DNA from: Paragordius varius
Taxonomy: Eukaryota; Nematomorpha
Reading direction: 5' to 3'
Length of the DNA: 64,000 bases
NCBI GenBank assembly: GCA_964247055.1
Contig: OZ176055.1
Location: 4,712,001-4,776,000 of the forward strand
Shown here: positions 37,344 to 48,816 of the stretch, piece after piece
How positions within the stretch are numbered: position 1 is the stretch's first letter
How the letters are laid out: each line of letters starts with the position of its first letter
Program-made: the position numbers and the translations under genes
Notes under the pieces: model-generated
The model's input: only the letters and a program-made list of their open reading frames with translations
Databases searched by the model: none
Told to the model about the DNA's origin: nothing

Positions 37344-37733
37344 TTTTTTATATCTGGGTATATTTTTAACGTTAGAAATATTAGTTATATTAAAAATAAT
37401 TATATACGATTTAATCCATGTATTTTGATTTGTTCCATTTATTTCGCTTTTATTATAAACCTATTTTTAATTAATTGATGGTTGCTTCATTTATAAAAAC
37501 CTTTATTTTTGCATTTAGCAAATGTATTGACTGCTCGTATTTATAAGACAAGAATATAATTCTTAATTGCTTTCCGTATTTATAAATGTTTTTAGGAATG
37601 TAATGTAAGTATGTGTCCCAATCTGGACGAAAGATCCCTCGAGGAAAAACATTTGTCATCAATGCAGGTGAATGGATACGAGAATCCAACTTACCGTTAT
37701 TTTGAGAAAATGGTTCAAAATCAAAAAGAATAA
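26644..37733 (+). CDS. Appl: Amyloid precursor protein-like (APP/APPL/APL-1 family), 5' end missing
   Basis: Type I membrane protein of the APP family; known relatives act in neuronal adhesion and signalling. Exons: 26644-26844, 26991-27117, 27376-27888, 27954-28049, 28894-29101, 29371-29521, 29616-29774, 30642-30876, 30958-31080, 31149-31220, 31747-32081, 33046-33289, 36220-36410, 37596-37733. All are GT-AG and in phase: 930 residues plus stop. E1 growth-factor-like domain comes first (HCGHFNQY, VYPTLNITN, NWCSPDQNKC). The copper-binding-like subdomain follows (SEALLVPDGC, then YSMLLPC and GIEFVCC), with a 35-40 residue insert. E2 spans exons 5-9 (YYETFDKAHEHDRYADAK, RRMNRSLSML). An acidic run (DDDDDTDDLDDDLDD) comes after E2. 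The transmembrane helix is at about 759-783, and the tail ends NGYENPTYRYFEKMVQNQKE. There is no Kunitz domain, as usual in invertebrates. Exon 13 inserts about 62 residues into the tail. The signal-peptide exon was not found. Confidence 0.96.
30877..30957 (+). other. 81-nt intron with an open frame in the APP-like gene
   Basis: GTATAAAA to TTAAAG separates E2 codons HI(E) and SFLATIK. Its length is a multiple of three and it contains no stop in the gene's frame, so a retained-intron transcript would still encode protein with 27 extra residues. The inserted translation is Phe-rich and unlike an E2 helix, so splicing is the favoured reading. Confidence 0.7.
33600..34790 (-). pseudogene. RTE/CR1-like LINE reverse transcriptase remnant, antisense in an APP intron
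   Basis: Read right to left on the minus strand, broken frames follow reverse transcriptase order. TLRYNVDEWIIKSIEMMYYN (about 34690-34630) is followed by SELHQGSPLFFSLLINDLTK (34560-34495) and LMYADTVITAMSMDELN (34480-34420, catalytic YADD changed to YADT). DGIKMNISKSKVLITNE (about 34395-34345) and a C-terminal GRTTISWEKTINNDLKVANI (about 33745-33680) complete the series. Stops and frameshifts are frequent. It lies in the 2.9-kb intron between exons 12 and 13. Confidence 0.8.
34831..35027 (+). pseudogene. Second LINE reverse transcriptase fragment, plus strand
   Basis: RTKRDVCYFILRRLKE (34843-34890), then, after a (TA)n tract (34908-34941), TLRYNNMDEWIIKAILHIY (about 34969-35027), is the same protein region as the minus-strand remnant, in the opposite orientation. 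The two are head-to-head about 150 bp apart. The fragment ends where MITE C4 starts. Confidence 0.65.
35028..35223. mobile_element. Family-C MITE, copy C4 (shortest, most decayed)
   Basis: The left end is TACCATTTACAACTC. The right end, TGTATTTATAGTA, is a degraded inverse of it. Only one or two copies of the GGGTGAATTTGA minisatellite unit remain on each side. The central CTTTATGGCATAG and TTTTTTCAGTAATATTTTAA blocks match C1-C3. Confidence 0.7.
35401..35666. mobile_element. Family-D hAT-like MITE, copy 2
   Basis: It starts CAGGGGTGTCC, with TTGCGGGCCGCAATCTAATG just inside, and ends near GTTGGATATCTGTG, a degraded inverse end. A central block is shared in outline with copies at 24027 and 48617. 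The target duplication is not clear. Confidence 0.6.
35700..35800. repeat. Family-A terminal fragment
   Basis: ATTACCATAATATATATTTTATCAGGATAT, given here as its separate blocks ATTACCATAATATATA and TTTATCAGGATAT, is followed by TTTTGCCTGTAATGATTTTTG. This resembles a single A-type end with no partner found nearby. Confidence 0.4.
37195..37345. repeat. Two TA microsatellites in the last APP intron
   Basis: (TA)n tracts lie at about 37205-37224 and 37307-37340. They flank a short stretch without coding signal, and no other feature is visible in this part of the intron. Confidence 0.8.
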
Positions 37734-38949
37734 ATTAACCTATTACAAAAACAATATTATCACCTTCATTTTTTTATCTTATATATTGCACTAAGCTTTT
37801 TAATTATTACGTAACGCCATTGTTTTAATTATCCCTTCAAATAATATGTTTTTTTGTGGATATTAATTGAATATGATGTTTAAACCAAAAAATACTATTT
37901 TTTCATTTTTATACAAAAACGAATAATGGATCAAAAATGAGGTTTGTTAAACAATATTTATTCATTACACATTGCATTATTTATGAATCTCTCTTAGGCT
38001 CTTATTTCAATATATGTATTTTGATGTATTTTTGTCTGTTCATTTATATAGATAACACAATTTTTAAACGCATTTTATAAATTTTACATTCCCTTGCAAA
38101 ATAATAAATATTCATTTTGCCAAATTCTTAAATTACAAATATTACATTATGTTTAAAAAATAAATCTTTTTTTCGCCTTTTACTTTCCAATTACTCTTTT
38201 TAGATCAGGGGTGCCCAGCACACGCTCCTCTGAGATATAAGCGGCTCGCAGAAAATTGGGATATTTATCACTTGTAAATATATGATTACAAAACCTTAAT
38301 AAAATTGATATTTCTTAAATATTAAAATCTATCCATTGGACAATGAACTAAGAATTTTTTTTTTATATTTGTTCGCAATCTAATAAAATATTTTTTCAGT
38401 GACCATATATATTTAAATGTCCGCCTTTTGTGAGTTAATTAGATCGTTTAACAGAGCTTAATAGTATAAATAGACCTACGCGCCAGACAATGTAATTTAC
38501 TTTACTGTTTAAATACAGTAATCTTCCCTCATTATGACTTTTTAAGATTTATTCAAATGAATCTTAATGAACTAGCTAAAAGCAGATATTTGTTATTTTT
38601 TACGCAACTTTTTACGATATTATACCGATTTAAAATGAATAAACAAATTACCGAATCACTTTTATGCGTATTAATAAAAATTTTTCTAAAATATACTAGG
38701 CAGAAACCTTTTTACCAAATATATTTATCAAAGAGTATAAAACTTTTAAAACAGTGTTTGTTATGATTTTTAAATTTCAAAGACAACTGAAAGCTATTTT
38801 GTGGAACGTGAATCATTTTTATCTGATTAAGATGAACTAAGTAAAGTTTCTCTCATTTAATTTGTCACAGAATAATAAAATATAAAAAGTTTTCTTCTTA
38901 AGTTAAACTTTATATTTAAGATTAGAAACAACACAATTACACATAGATA
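37734..38949. other. Intergenic stretch downstream of the APP-like gene
   Basis: This should hold the APP-like 3' UTR; AATAAA overlaps the stop codon at 37729-37734. A degraded family-D MITE occupies 38216-38430. A short open frame at 38557-38766 is A+T-rich and resembles nothing. Confidence 0.45.
38216..38430. mobile_element. Family-D hAT-like MITE, copy 3 (degraded)
   Basis: The left end is CAGGGGTGCCCAGCACACG. The probable right end is TGTCCGCCTTTTG (38418-38430). The inner sequence keeps the CATTGGACAATGAACTAAG-type block. It is heavily diverged and has no clear target duplication. Confidence 0.45.
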
Positions 38950-40312
38950 CACTGCGCGCAAAATCGAGGGAATAAATATCCTCATCAAATATATTTATTA
39001 TAAATAAAGTATCAGGATTCTTGGTGCCTTCTTTGGTTTTGTGCCTTACGGATGATATAGGAATAATACTTTGTTTGATGTGATAATTTCCTGATGCGTA
39101 AAATCGCAGGATTTACATACAAAATACTAAATAGTTTTTTTTGATAACTAAAATATATTTAAAATACTTGATGTTTAACAAGCATAATATAATATTTTGA
39201 TTTTTGATTCCCTGTAAAATGGGCTGTATTTAAAAAATTAAACGCAAAAAACGTAGTTTCGCGATAAATTAACATCAAAAATTTTTTTTGAAAAAATACT
39301 TGTTTGGTACAAAAATTTATTTGTTAACATTTTGTTGAAGCGTACTTTATCCTATATTGAACCACGTTAAACAATATAAAAACACTATTATAAGCTATAA
39401 AAACAATCTTTCTATATGCTTTCAATGATACTGAATTTTTCTATCATTTAAAATTTTGATTAGAAAATTAATTCATCTTTAATAAGGTATAAATTTTTGC
39501 AAAAAATTACCTAATTATTAAAGCAAACGAGATTGAAATTAAAATTGAGGTGTAAAATATTCAGCATCCTCAAATTTCACAGACTTCATAATAAAATATC
39601 CTGATATATATTCTAGAAAAATCCATCGGGATTATACCATTTACAGTTCAAATTCACCCTTGAATTCGAATTCACCCTCGAACAATTCAAATTCACCCTA
39701 ATTCGAATTCACCCTCGAACAATTCAAATTCACCCTAAAAATAAATTATGTGTTTTCGAACTAATATAACTCATTAATTATAAAAAATATATGTTTATGG
39801 CATAATTTAATTTTTTCAGTATTATTTTAATTTAAAACAAAATTATATTTTTTAAAAATACATAAAAATATAGGTAATTGTTAATCTTAAAAAACATGTT
39901 ATTTATTTGAGGGTGAATTTGAATTGTTCGAGGGTGAATTTGAAATGTTTAAGGGTGAATTTGAATTGTTTAAGAGTGAATTTGAATTATTTAAGGGTGA
40001 ATTTGAACTGTAAATGGTATATCATGGTGGTTTTGGCCAAAATTTAAGATCGAAACCACATCTAAAATAAAATTCAAAAATATTGTTTTGCAAAATTAAT
40101 ATATTCTGTTATATTTTAAAGATATTTTTTGGAATAAAACATGCTTTAAATAATTTTTTTATTATAATCTGCACTAATTTTGTTATCTTACGATGTCGAG
40201 AAATTACGACAAAGTAAATAAAGCAAAACCAACACTTGATAATCCTGATACATTTATCCATCAGAATATATATAATTCATCAGGATATTTTCCCCACGAT
40301 TTTGACTCAGTG
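38950..40312. repeat. Family-A foldback copy A5, interrupted by MITE C1
   Basis: The left terminus CACTGCGCGCAAAATCGAGG and the right terminus, ending ACGATTTTGACTCAGTG, are inverted repeats with inner CAGGATT and TCATCAGGATAT blocks. An additional A-type end (TCCTGATATATATTC, then CATCGGGATTATCATGGTGG) lies inside and is split by MITE C1 at 39635-40019. A second A end therefore exists within this interval. Confidence 0.6.
39635..40019. mobile_element. Family-C MITE, copy C1, TA-flanked with minisatellite arms
   Basis: The terminal inverted repeats TACCATTTACAGTTC and GAACTGTAAATGGTA are perfect, with a TA duplication at 39633-39634 and 40020-40021. Each arm is built of about 21-bp units (TTCAAATTCACCCTYGAACAA on the left, the reverse complement on the right, 4-5 units per arm) around a unique A+T-rich centre. 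The target is a family-A end whose uninterrupted form occurs elsewhere in the window, so the boundaries are certain. Confidence 0.92.
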
Positions 40313-40795
40313 TTCTATAGTAAAGGTTCGATATTTTCCAAATGCTTCAACAAAATTTTGCCAAAAATTAAAATTTTAAACAAAGAATGCCTTTTTAAAA
40401 AAATTTTTTTATACTATAATCGATCAAATATTAAAATAATTTATCGCCAGATCTTGGCTTTGCGTTTATTTAAAAAACTTGCCTATTTTGGCGGAAACCA
40501 TAATAGTGAGATTTGTGAGCCCACATCTAAAGATAAAATATATAAAAATATTGTTTGTCTTTTTATATCCTATGAAATATATTAATTATCTTGTTTTTTG
40601 GAGAAGAATTTAATGTAAAAAAATTATTTAAGATAATGTTAGGAAATTTTAAAATTTTTCTGGGCGGAGAAATTATCGCAAATCATATCATTCACAAGGT
40701 CTTAAATCAAAAGTACCATGAGAATTCTGATACATGTGTCTATCATAATATATGTTATATTAAATTATTTTTTCGTAGCACCGATATCTCAAGTT
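40313..40795. repeat. Family-A right arm fragment (A6)
   Basis: It matches the right arm of A2/A3: AAATGCTTCAACAAAATTTTG, written here as AATGCTTCAACAAAATTT, then TTTGCGTTTATTTAAAAAAC, GAGCCCACATCTAAAGATAA and an end-like block GAGAATTCTGATACATGTG. The open frames at 40193-40585 and 40591-40839 are within this repeat and are not considered genes. Confidence 0.55.
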
Positions 40796-41731
40796 ATTTT
40801 ATATACAATTTTTTGTTTGGTTTGAAAATTAATAATTAGTATTTTAAATGTTAATTGACTCAAATCTAGGTTTACAATGGCACTCATTTATGATAGCCTT
40901 AATTTCTCAATTCGTTTTCATAATATCATGATTAATTGTGAACTGCAACACAGCACCACAGATCAGAAATTTCCAAACTAATAAAGACAGGCAAAATAAC
41001 CTTACTTATAATTACACACCTATTCGCTAATGATAAAATACTAGGTGATAAACATCTACTGTCATATAAATTCGTAAGATCTAATCCAAACTCTTAAATT
41101 TTATTGTGGATGTGACAAATATGTTGAGTATGTACTATGAAAAATGTTAACTTACAAAAGCAATACCTGCTAGTTAACTTTCAAGTAATTCTGGTATAGT
41201 TTTTTTTTTGAAAAACTATTTGTCCAATTAATAAACGATAAATTAAAAAGTAATTAACCAGAAAAATTAATATGATAAAATATGGTAAACGCTGTTATAA
41301 TTTGATTTTATACGAATACGTTTTGGAGTATTTATTATTTAAAGGCTTATATTTGTAATAATGATAAAGAATTTCTTAAAATAAATATTTATGTAATGGC
41401 CAAAAAAGTTATTTAACAGTTTTTCTTATGCAGTCTAGAACCTTAATATCTTTTACCCATTTAAAACAAACAACTTTTTCCAAATATCAACAATTACAGA
41501 AAATTTTTAAAAACACAATTTAATAGTTAATCATTATTCATTGTATATGCCATTACGAAAATCAGTAATCAAGGAATGGCGGCAAAAGGTAGGACTTTAT
41601 ACAATTGTTTTTTCAATAATACACCTAATGCATCATTTCAAATTTGGCCCTGTATATTAATATATTATTTTCAAATTAGTGATTGCATCGGGGTAGAAAT
41701 CTAGCCCAAATGTTTTTGCACATGTAATATA

Positions 41732-41827
41732 CAGCCAAACCTTTTTTGTACAAATTTTTTAGAAATTGACACCCTGAAAACCTCTTTTTGCGCGGTCTTG
41801 TTTACGATACAAAAAGATATTTGGCTG
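41732..41827. mobile_element. Tiny Tc1/mariner-like MITE J
   Basis: The ends CAGCCAAACCTTTTTTGTA and TACAAAAAGATATTTGGCTG are inverted repeats flanked by TA on both sides (41730-41731 and 41828-41829). The element is 96 bp and non-coding. Confidence 0.75.
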
Positions 41828-42103
41828 TATATATTCCAATTTTATGTATTTAGTTCTGCGTGCTTGCGGATATTAAATAACAGCCGACGCGAATATGGTT
41901 AAATTAAAATTGTTGAATTGGATTAAAATTAATTGTATTCGTTTTGCTCAGCATAAACGCGATTTTGATTATGAACACCACTTGGAGAAGAGTTTTAACA
42001 CGAATTTGTTGCATTTTCTTTATTCTATTATCACTATAAAAATAATAATGTGGTTCTTTTAAAGAATTATTTAATACATCATAAAGTATTTAACTTTTTA
42101 ATA

Positions 42104-42345
42104 TTAAAGTCGAAATTCCAAATAAAAAATTAAAATTGTTGCTGTTATTAGGAGCACAAATGTCCCGCGCCATGCCCAAGAAAACAACCCAAAATGGAGT
42201 TTGGTACTAGTATGTGTTAAAAATAATTTTATCACTGTTTGAAGTTGTAATGCCATATTCACACCGGCACCAATAGAATGTTTGAACATGTCCCCTATTC
42301 CGTATTTGATACGTGTTTGTTTTATATTTATTTTTTAAGTATAAT
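42104..42345 (-). CDS. Possible orphan exon encoding a membrane segment
   Basis: The minus strand is open from about 42345 to TAA at 42104-42106. It contains IGDMFKHSIGAGVNMALQL, a Trp-rich turn (FGLFSWAWRGTF) and a hydrophobic helix (VLLITATILIFYLEF). The amphipathic and membrane pattern looks more protein-like than neighbouring frames and is faintly reminiscent of the C-terminal half of TMEM135-type proteins. No partner exons were found, so it may be a pseudogene fragment or a chance open frame. Confidence 0.2.
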
Positions 42346-44019
42346 CGATAATTTATTTATGAATTGATAACAAATAAAATTAATATAAATATATTATCAT
42401 TTATAAGCTACTAATTTTTAAATATTAGCCGAATTGTTTTATATTAAAAAAAGATTGAAGTCCTATTTAAACGATAATGTTATGCTGTTTGTAAATTAGT
42501 TTCACGTTTTCTAAATAATTTGTCCAACCAATATTATTCAAAATGTGTACACTATCAATATATGTTTTGCATTAGTAATGTTCAATGCTAAAATTAATTT
42601 TAATTTTAGAATCCGATAACCCCTTAGGATTTCTTTTTCATTTAAAAACGCTTTTTTTCATGAATATTTATGAGATGGTGGTTTAAATTCTGTATTTGCA
42701 ATAATAACCATTATACATAAAAAGGAAATTTATTTATTATATTTAATTTTCAAAACTTATATTTAAAAATTATTTTCATCAAAAAATGCTTTTCTCTATA
42801 GATGATAATTAACATGCTAAAACTAAAATTTATGTTGGCCAGAATAGGAATAAGGAATAAATTCTCTACAGTGTGCAAATAGTTGTTTTCCCGTAACTTT
42901 TTTTGGATTTAATTTTATTAATTATTCATGTATATTTTGCTAGTAGTTAAATTAACTATCCATTAAAATTTAAAGCTAGTAGGAATTTAACTTCTCATTT
43001 AGCATTACATTGGCTCCAAGGTCACACTAATGCGATACAAATATGACGATAAAAACAAAAGTTAAACCTGTGGCTCAAATGTAAAAGAGCAAAAAATGAA
43101 ATAGGTATGTGCTAGTAAAAGTAATATATCTTCAACGATTAGTTAATCAAAAATTGTTATAAGAAAATTTGCTATAAAAGGGATTATAGCGGGTAGCTAT
43201 TTTTCTAATTGATTGTGCCTTCAAAATATTTATTTAGTGTTACAACATAGTTAATGCCAATATATTATTTAAATTAATTAAAGAAATATTATTGGTCATA
43301 GAGTCTTTTAATTAATTAATTTAAATAATTACAAGTTTGATTTCTTTTCGTTTTTTTCTTGCTTAAAAACCTTACAATTTAAAGAAAAAAATCAAAAAAT
43401 ATAAAGTTGATGGATTCTTATTTCTAGAGAACCAATAAATAATTTTCTTTGTAATAAATTTAATCCTTCCCATATCTTTTTTATATGTTGGAACTCCTAA
43501 ACGCTTTAAAATAGAAAATTTTTCTATATTGCCTAAATAACCGTTATGCCGCACCTTCAAAAACCGAATTGCGTCAATACAAATGAAAACAGTATTGATT
43601 AAGAAATTTAAACTAAATACCATAGCACGGTCTGTCTAAGATAGGATGATCAATTGGGAGATGTAAAGCCATGGATGAGTTAGTGTGTCTCTCTTGATGT
43701 TTTTATATCGCGTATTCTCATCGTTATTAAATATTATTTGTTTTAATCTTTACATATATCCCGTTGTCCACAAGCATTGAATTTTTTCTCTCTCAGTGCC
43801 CGACACAAATGGTTTCCCAGGCCGCATTGTAGTTCTCATTTTTGTATTATTTAGATTAAAATAAGCTCTCTCTTTAGAATAAAACCTTTTCTATATTAAA
43901 TTGCACATTTTTTATTTTTTAACATTCGTTAAGGTCGTGTCAAATTTAATCTAGCAAAGATAAAATATATTTTTATAATTAATATCAATATTATTATTAA
44001 TATAACTTCATATTAATAC

Positions 44020-44230
44020 TTCCTAGCCTTTTGGTATGGTTTTATACCTCAAAATTTAAAGTTTAAATATCTAAAAATTAAAGTATTGGGCCACATTTAA
44101 AAATATACTTTCTTTCCTTAATTCAATTTTTTTTTCAAAAATGTAAAATTTTAAGAAAATTTGATTTCAAACTTTTTCACCACCATAAATAGCTACAACT
44201 GCCAAATTAATGTACGTTATGGTTAAATAA
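44020..44230. repeat. Dispersed repeat G, partial copy
   Basis: AGTATTGGGCCACATTTAAA, then TATACTTTCTTTCC and AAACTTTTTCACCACC, parallel 12540-12660 and 47540-47650 in order and spacing. Confidence 0.5.
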
Positions 44231-44786
44231 CACTGCTCAAGGTGACCAACCCATTTTTTTGCATTTTATGTAACTTAATGGCATGGAAATACCAAAACAA
44301 AAAATTGAGGCTCCAATAGGATTTTCTTAAATTAAATTTTAAAAATGATACAATGAGGGGATCGTAGAGCCTGGTAGGAGAGATATGCAGAAAATACAAC
44401 GTAGTTAACGCCAGCAAAATCCAGGGAAATTGACGTGTCAAATTAACTAAATAACAGAATAGAGTTAGATAAATTCGACTATTAAATCGGATAAGAAGAT
44501 TAGATAAATAAAATGGTCCTATTGTAGCTCATAACAGTATGGTTAGATATCCACCATCCACGTAATAAAAGTGGCCTCCCAACATCCAGAAATTTAAAAT
44601 ATACTGCATCCAAAGATTTTGAAAATAAATAATATCCATTAGGTATAATTAACAGGTTTTTTTTGTAAGAATTAACCGAAGATAAAACCCTAATATAAAA
44701 ATAACCAAACCTAACAAAATAAATATAGCCTATCTGAAAGCCTAAGGTTTAAACTACAAAATGCCTCTTTTCGTATTCTTTTAATA

Positions 44787-45139
44787 TACCATTTACAATT
44801 CAATTTCACCCTTAAACAATTCAAATTCACCCCTGAACAATTCAAATTCACCCTCGAACAATTCAAATTCACCCTCAAATAAAATATATGTTTTTTAAGA
44901 TTAAAAATTACCTATATTTTATATATTTTTAAAAAATAAAAAATTTGTTTTAAATTAAAATATTACTGAAAAAATAATAAACTATACCATAAACATATAT
45001 TTCATATTAATAATGAGTTATATTAGTTCAAAAACAGATAATTTATTTTTAGGGTGAATTTGAATTGTTCAAAGGTGAATTTGAATTGTTGGAGGGTGAA
45101 TTTGAATTGTTTAAGGGTGAATTTGAACTGTAAATGGTA
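44787..45139. mobile_element. Family-C MITE, copy C2
   Basis: The inverted ends TACCATTTACAATTC and GAACTGTAAATGGTA are flanked by TA (44785-44786, 45140-45141). Four 21-bp units (TTCAAATTCACCCTYGAACAA type) lie in the left arm and four in the right. The centre (TTTTAAGATTAAAAATTACC) is reverse-complement related to C1, so the copies are in opposite orientation. Confidence 0.92.
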
Positions 45140-47239
45140 TATAAAGTACGTGTTAATATTAGCTTTAAAAAACACTAAATTTTAACGTTTATACCCGTAC
45201 TATTTTCTCCCTGATATTTAAATAACATATTTATATTTTTAGGATAGAGTTTAAAACGCTTTATTAAATGATATTAATTGTATAATATAATAATTTTTTA
45301 TTATAAAGTTATACTTGATCTGTCTATTTTATCTTATTTTTGAAATGTTGAAAACATCTGAAAATTCTGATTGGGATGATCAAAATTTTTTTCAGATTTG
45401 GTTTTAGAACACTGAAATTAGTTAAAATTTAAAATTATGGTGGTCCTCGAAAAAGTTCAAATTTGTCGACTAGTGTAATCAAAGAATTAACTTTAACGCT
45501 TTTAAATTAAAAAGAGTCTCTCTGAATTTAGGATACTAGTAATGTAAAAATATATCAAAGCAGGGTTTGACAATTAAATGTTAATCAACACAATTTCATA
45601 GCAGAAGTTTAATTCCAAGTTTAAGCTGTGATATAAAAGAACCCCTTAATGGAATCTCTAAGACAAAAAGATAATGAAGTGGATTCATAGATACTTCAGT
45701 AACGATTTAAATAGCTTTTTTGATAATGAATATTTAATTTACAGACACGGTACCAAAATAAAGAAAAATATTTAATTTGTTCCTTCTAAAATCTTGATTT
45801 ATTCATTCTAACCCAGGAAACCAGATAATTAAGACGAGATTATTTGTAACAATCATAAAAATTTCTTTCCATAATTTAAATTCATATTATACAGAAATAT
45901 ATTGGTGTTTTTTGACTATTGTTACATCGTGCGAACGAGACTTTTTCTAAATTTGACAATCTTAAAAATATCTTGTTTAATATTTTTTGTACACAGTGCA
46001 AGTGATATAGATAAAAAAGGTTAAAATCATGAAAATAAGCGTTATGAAGTTTTACTAAATTTTGGCATGTAATTATGGAAGTAGATAAAGAATTTTGACG
46101 TCAAATGTAAACTTACATTTAAGTTATGTTTATTATTTATTAATAAGAAAGTTAAAACTTACAAACGTAGAACAGACTTTTAGGAAATGCCTTATCCCAA
46201 GAAGTGCATCAATGGATGAGCTTTTCAATTTGAAAAATAATATAAGGCAATTAAATTTATGCATAAACTTCTTAAGACCCAGTAACAAAAATATTAATAG
46301 TTTGATATATCATTATGAACCACATGAATTTATCTGTAGATTTTAATCGAAGGCCACCATGACTGCATGATGGATTTTTCATCCGCATAAATTTAAAATA
46401 ATTTGTATTGAATGGTTTTAATTAGTTAAACAATTAAAAACATATACAATCAAATTTTACCATACCTATAATAATGGTTTCATATCACATCTAAATTTTT
46501 GAATGGTTTGTTATGAAAGATTACAGTCACGATTACAAAAGCAATCATAACCGTGTTAGACCCCTGGATGATTTAGTGAAACAGGTATAGGCATATATAT
46601 TTGCTTATTTTTAGTAGCAAAAAGCTGAACACAAACTGCTTCAAAGGCTTCGATTTAGTGTATATTGGATATTTATTTAACCTTTACTATTTTAATCATG
46701 ATTATTCCAATGAATTGTTATAAATCGGGACTGATAAATTGTAAGATAAAGTTTGAAGAACTATGAGGTAACATTAAGAAAATCAATTATTTATCAATAG
46801 TATATTTATATATAATATGATTCACTAATTATTTAATTAAAATATAACCTATTTCAGTTAATTACTTAAAATCTGTTGAAGGCATTTAATTTAATTAATA
46901 AATGGTTTACACTCTTAAATAAAACATTATTAATTTATAAATTAAGCTGTACACTAATTAATTATTTAATTAAAAGAAGTTAAGATAGAATAGAGACTTA
47001 ATTTTTAATTTATTTGCAAACATAAATAATTTTAATTCTTTTTTATTATTTTAGAATTTCACAGAATTCCAAAAAATTGAATAATACAGTAGCAGCTTTT
47101 AGAAATAAAATGATGAGAATATTTGAATTAACATATCTATACTTATAATGTTTAATTATATATGTCCGTATTCCTAAGACAGAGTAAAAGACAGCATGAT
47201 CTTTTTACACAATCAAAAATTTGGAATAATTTTCTATTA

Positions 47240-47990
47240 TAAAAACTTTGGGATGATTTCGTGACAACTTTTTTACAATAAAATATAAAGCGAAAACAAG
47301 GTTGGTTTTAATTTTATATTGGGTGCTCTTAATGAGCTAAAAGCGAAAAAATTGCACGATTGATTAATCAAAAATCAAATATTTTTTATATTATAGAAGG
47401 GTCATAATGTGGATATTAAGCCATTTGTTTTTTTCCACCATTAAAGTTATTACGGGGTCCTAATTGTCTCGCTATAATTTAACATTCCATGACCTTTTGG
47501 GGTAGTTTTATAGAGCGAAATATCTTATAAAGTTATTAAGCCGGATTTAAAAATATGTTTTCTTAGGCGCATATAAATTTTTTAAAAAATATGTAATTTT
47601 GTAAAAAAAATACCACCTCAAACTTTTTGCCCTTTTTAAATTTTTTTCCGCCACAGCAACAGGCAAATCAATGTATACTATGGTTTGATAATGTAAACAA
47701 TTAACATTAAAACTTTCAGGTTACTTTTTACCAGCAAAAACTTGATCTATTTATTTTGATGTCAGCTGTTCGTTTCGATCGTGTTTTGGAGCTGTAATTT
47801 TAGACTATAGAAGTCACAAAACTGTAAATATTAATTGCTTTTTTATCCAATACATGAGAACAATGTTTGATAATTTTAGCTAAAATAACTTTTGAAACAG
47901 TAGTTTGTTTATAAAATTAGGCTATCGATATAAAACTCCAATATGTCAACTAGGATAAAAAAGTGAAAAGGTCATGAAGTATATATAATG
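47240..47990. repeat. Dispersed repeat G, copy 2
   Basis: It shares collinear blocks with the Cbl-intron copy at 12100-13010: GGATTTAAAAATATGTTTTC, TTTTGCCCTTTTTAAATTT beside CCGCCACAGC, ATGTCAGCTG, TTTTAGACTATAGAAGTC and AGTAGTTTGTTTATAAAAT. No inverted ends were found. Confidence 0.55.
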
Positions 47991-48616
47991 GCTAGATTTA
48001 AGTTGTATTATTTAAATCTATTTTCCAAACACTTGTCAATATGGTGGTTAAAAAAATGGTGTTAAGTTTTTCAGCTTATCTTTACTTTATTTGTACTAAA
48101 CACAATCCAGATGCAGTTTTCCACCAATTTAATATAAAAACAGCAACACTTTGACATTTTCGGTGCACAAAATATTCCTAATTCTGGTAGTATTTGCAGA
48201 TCCATCTATCTTTTATGACAATTTTTGACTAAATAAATAATTAATATATCTTTGAATACTAAAATGTCATTGGATTGTATTATAATATTGAACAGAAAAG
48301 AAAGGTGTAATGTTTAACTAAATATTTTATTCTGACCTAAAAAAACCATACTCAAATGCAATCAATAGTGACTGCTAAAGTGTTTTTTTCTTTGAATTAA
48401 AGGTGGATTATACAGAATATTTTGTAACATGTAATAAAGCGTTGTTACAGAAATTCAATAATTAATATATTATTTTATTAAAAATTGGAGTGAAGTAAAT
48501 ACGAAAATTAAAAAAAATTAAAAACGCATTGTTTATATAAAGGATTATCTTTATTATTATATAAAAGTTAGATATTTAAAAAAAAATTATATTAGCATCA
48601 TGAACGAGCAGATCTA

Positions 48617-48816
48617 ACCAAAAATGGCTTCGCGGGCCGCATTTAGAACGCTATTTTATTGTTAAGATTTGGCAACACGTATTTGAAATTTGTTAAAGAA
48701 ATATAAATTGTCTTAGATTTTGAAAATAGAATTTTTTTAATTAGGAAATTTTGTATTTGGTATTTAATTTTCGGCGAGCTGCAAAAATCTTTTAGAAGGC
48801 GTGTTGGACTCCCTTA
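48617..48816. mobile_element. Family-D hAT-like MITE, copy 4 (left end degraded)
   Basis: GGCTTCGCGGGCCGCATTTAG on the left, given as GGCTTCGCGGGCCGC, and a right end GGCGTGTTGGACTCCCTT, the inverse of a CAGGGGTGTCCAAC-type terminus, enclose a block TTGGCAACACGTATTTGAAA also seen in copies 1 and 2. Confidence 0.55.

Larger units (their letters stand above)
40796..44786. other. Gene-poor intergenic stretch
   Basis: It contains a tiny MITE (41732-41827), a possible orphan exon on the minus strand (42104-42345) and part of repeat G (44020-44230). The short minus-strand open frame at 43372-43623 is A+T-rich and resembles no protein. Otherwise nothing is recognised. Confidence 0.45.

Noticed and set aside
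39635-40019. Regularly spaced repeats that look like a CRISPR array
   Set aside because: Units are nearly contiguous, inverted between the two arms, and enclosed by transposon-type ends with TA duplications in an intron-bearing eukaryotic sequence.
40193-40839. Two plus-strand open frames (130 and 82 codons)
   Set aside because: Both lie within family-A repeat sequence, and their translations are low-complexity A+T-rich text.
46095-46346. Plus-strand 83-codon open frame
   Set aside because: There is no recognisable domain and no splice partners, and its composition is like the background.
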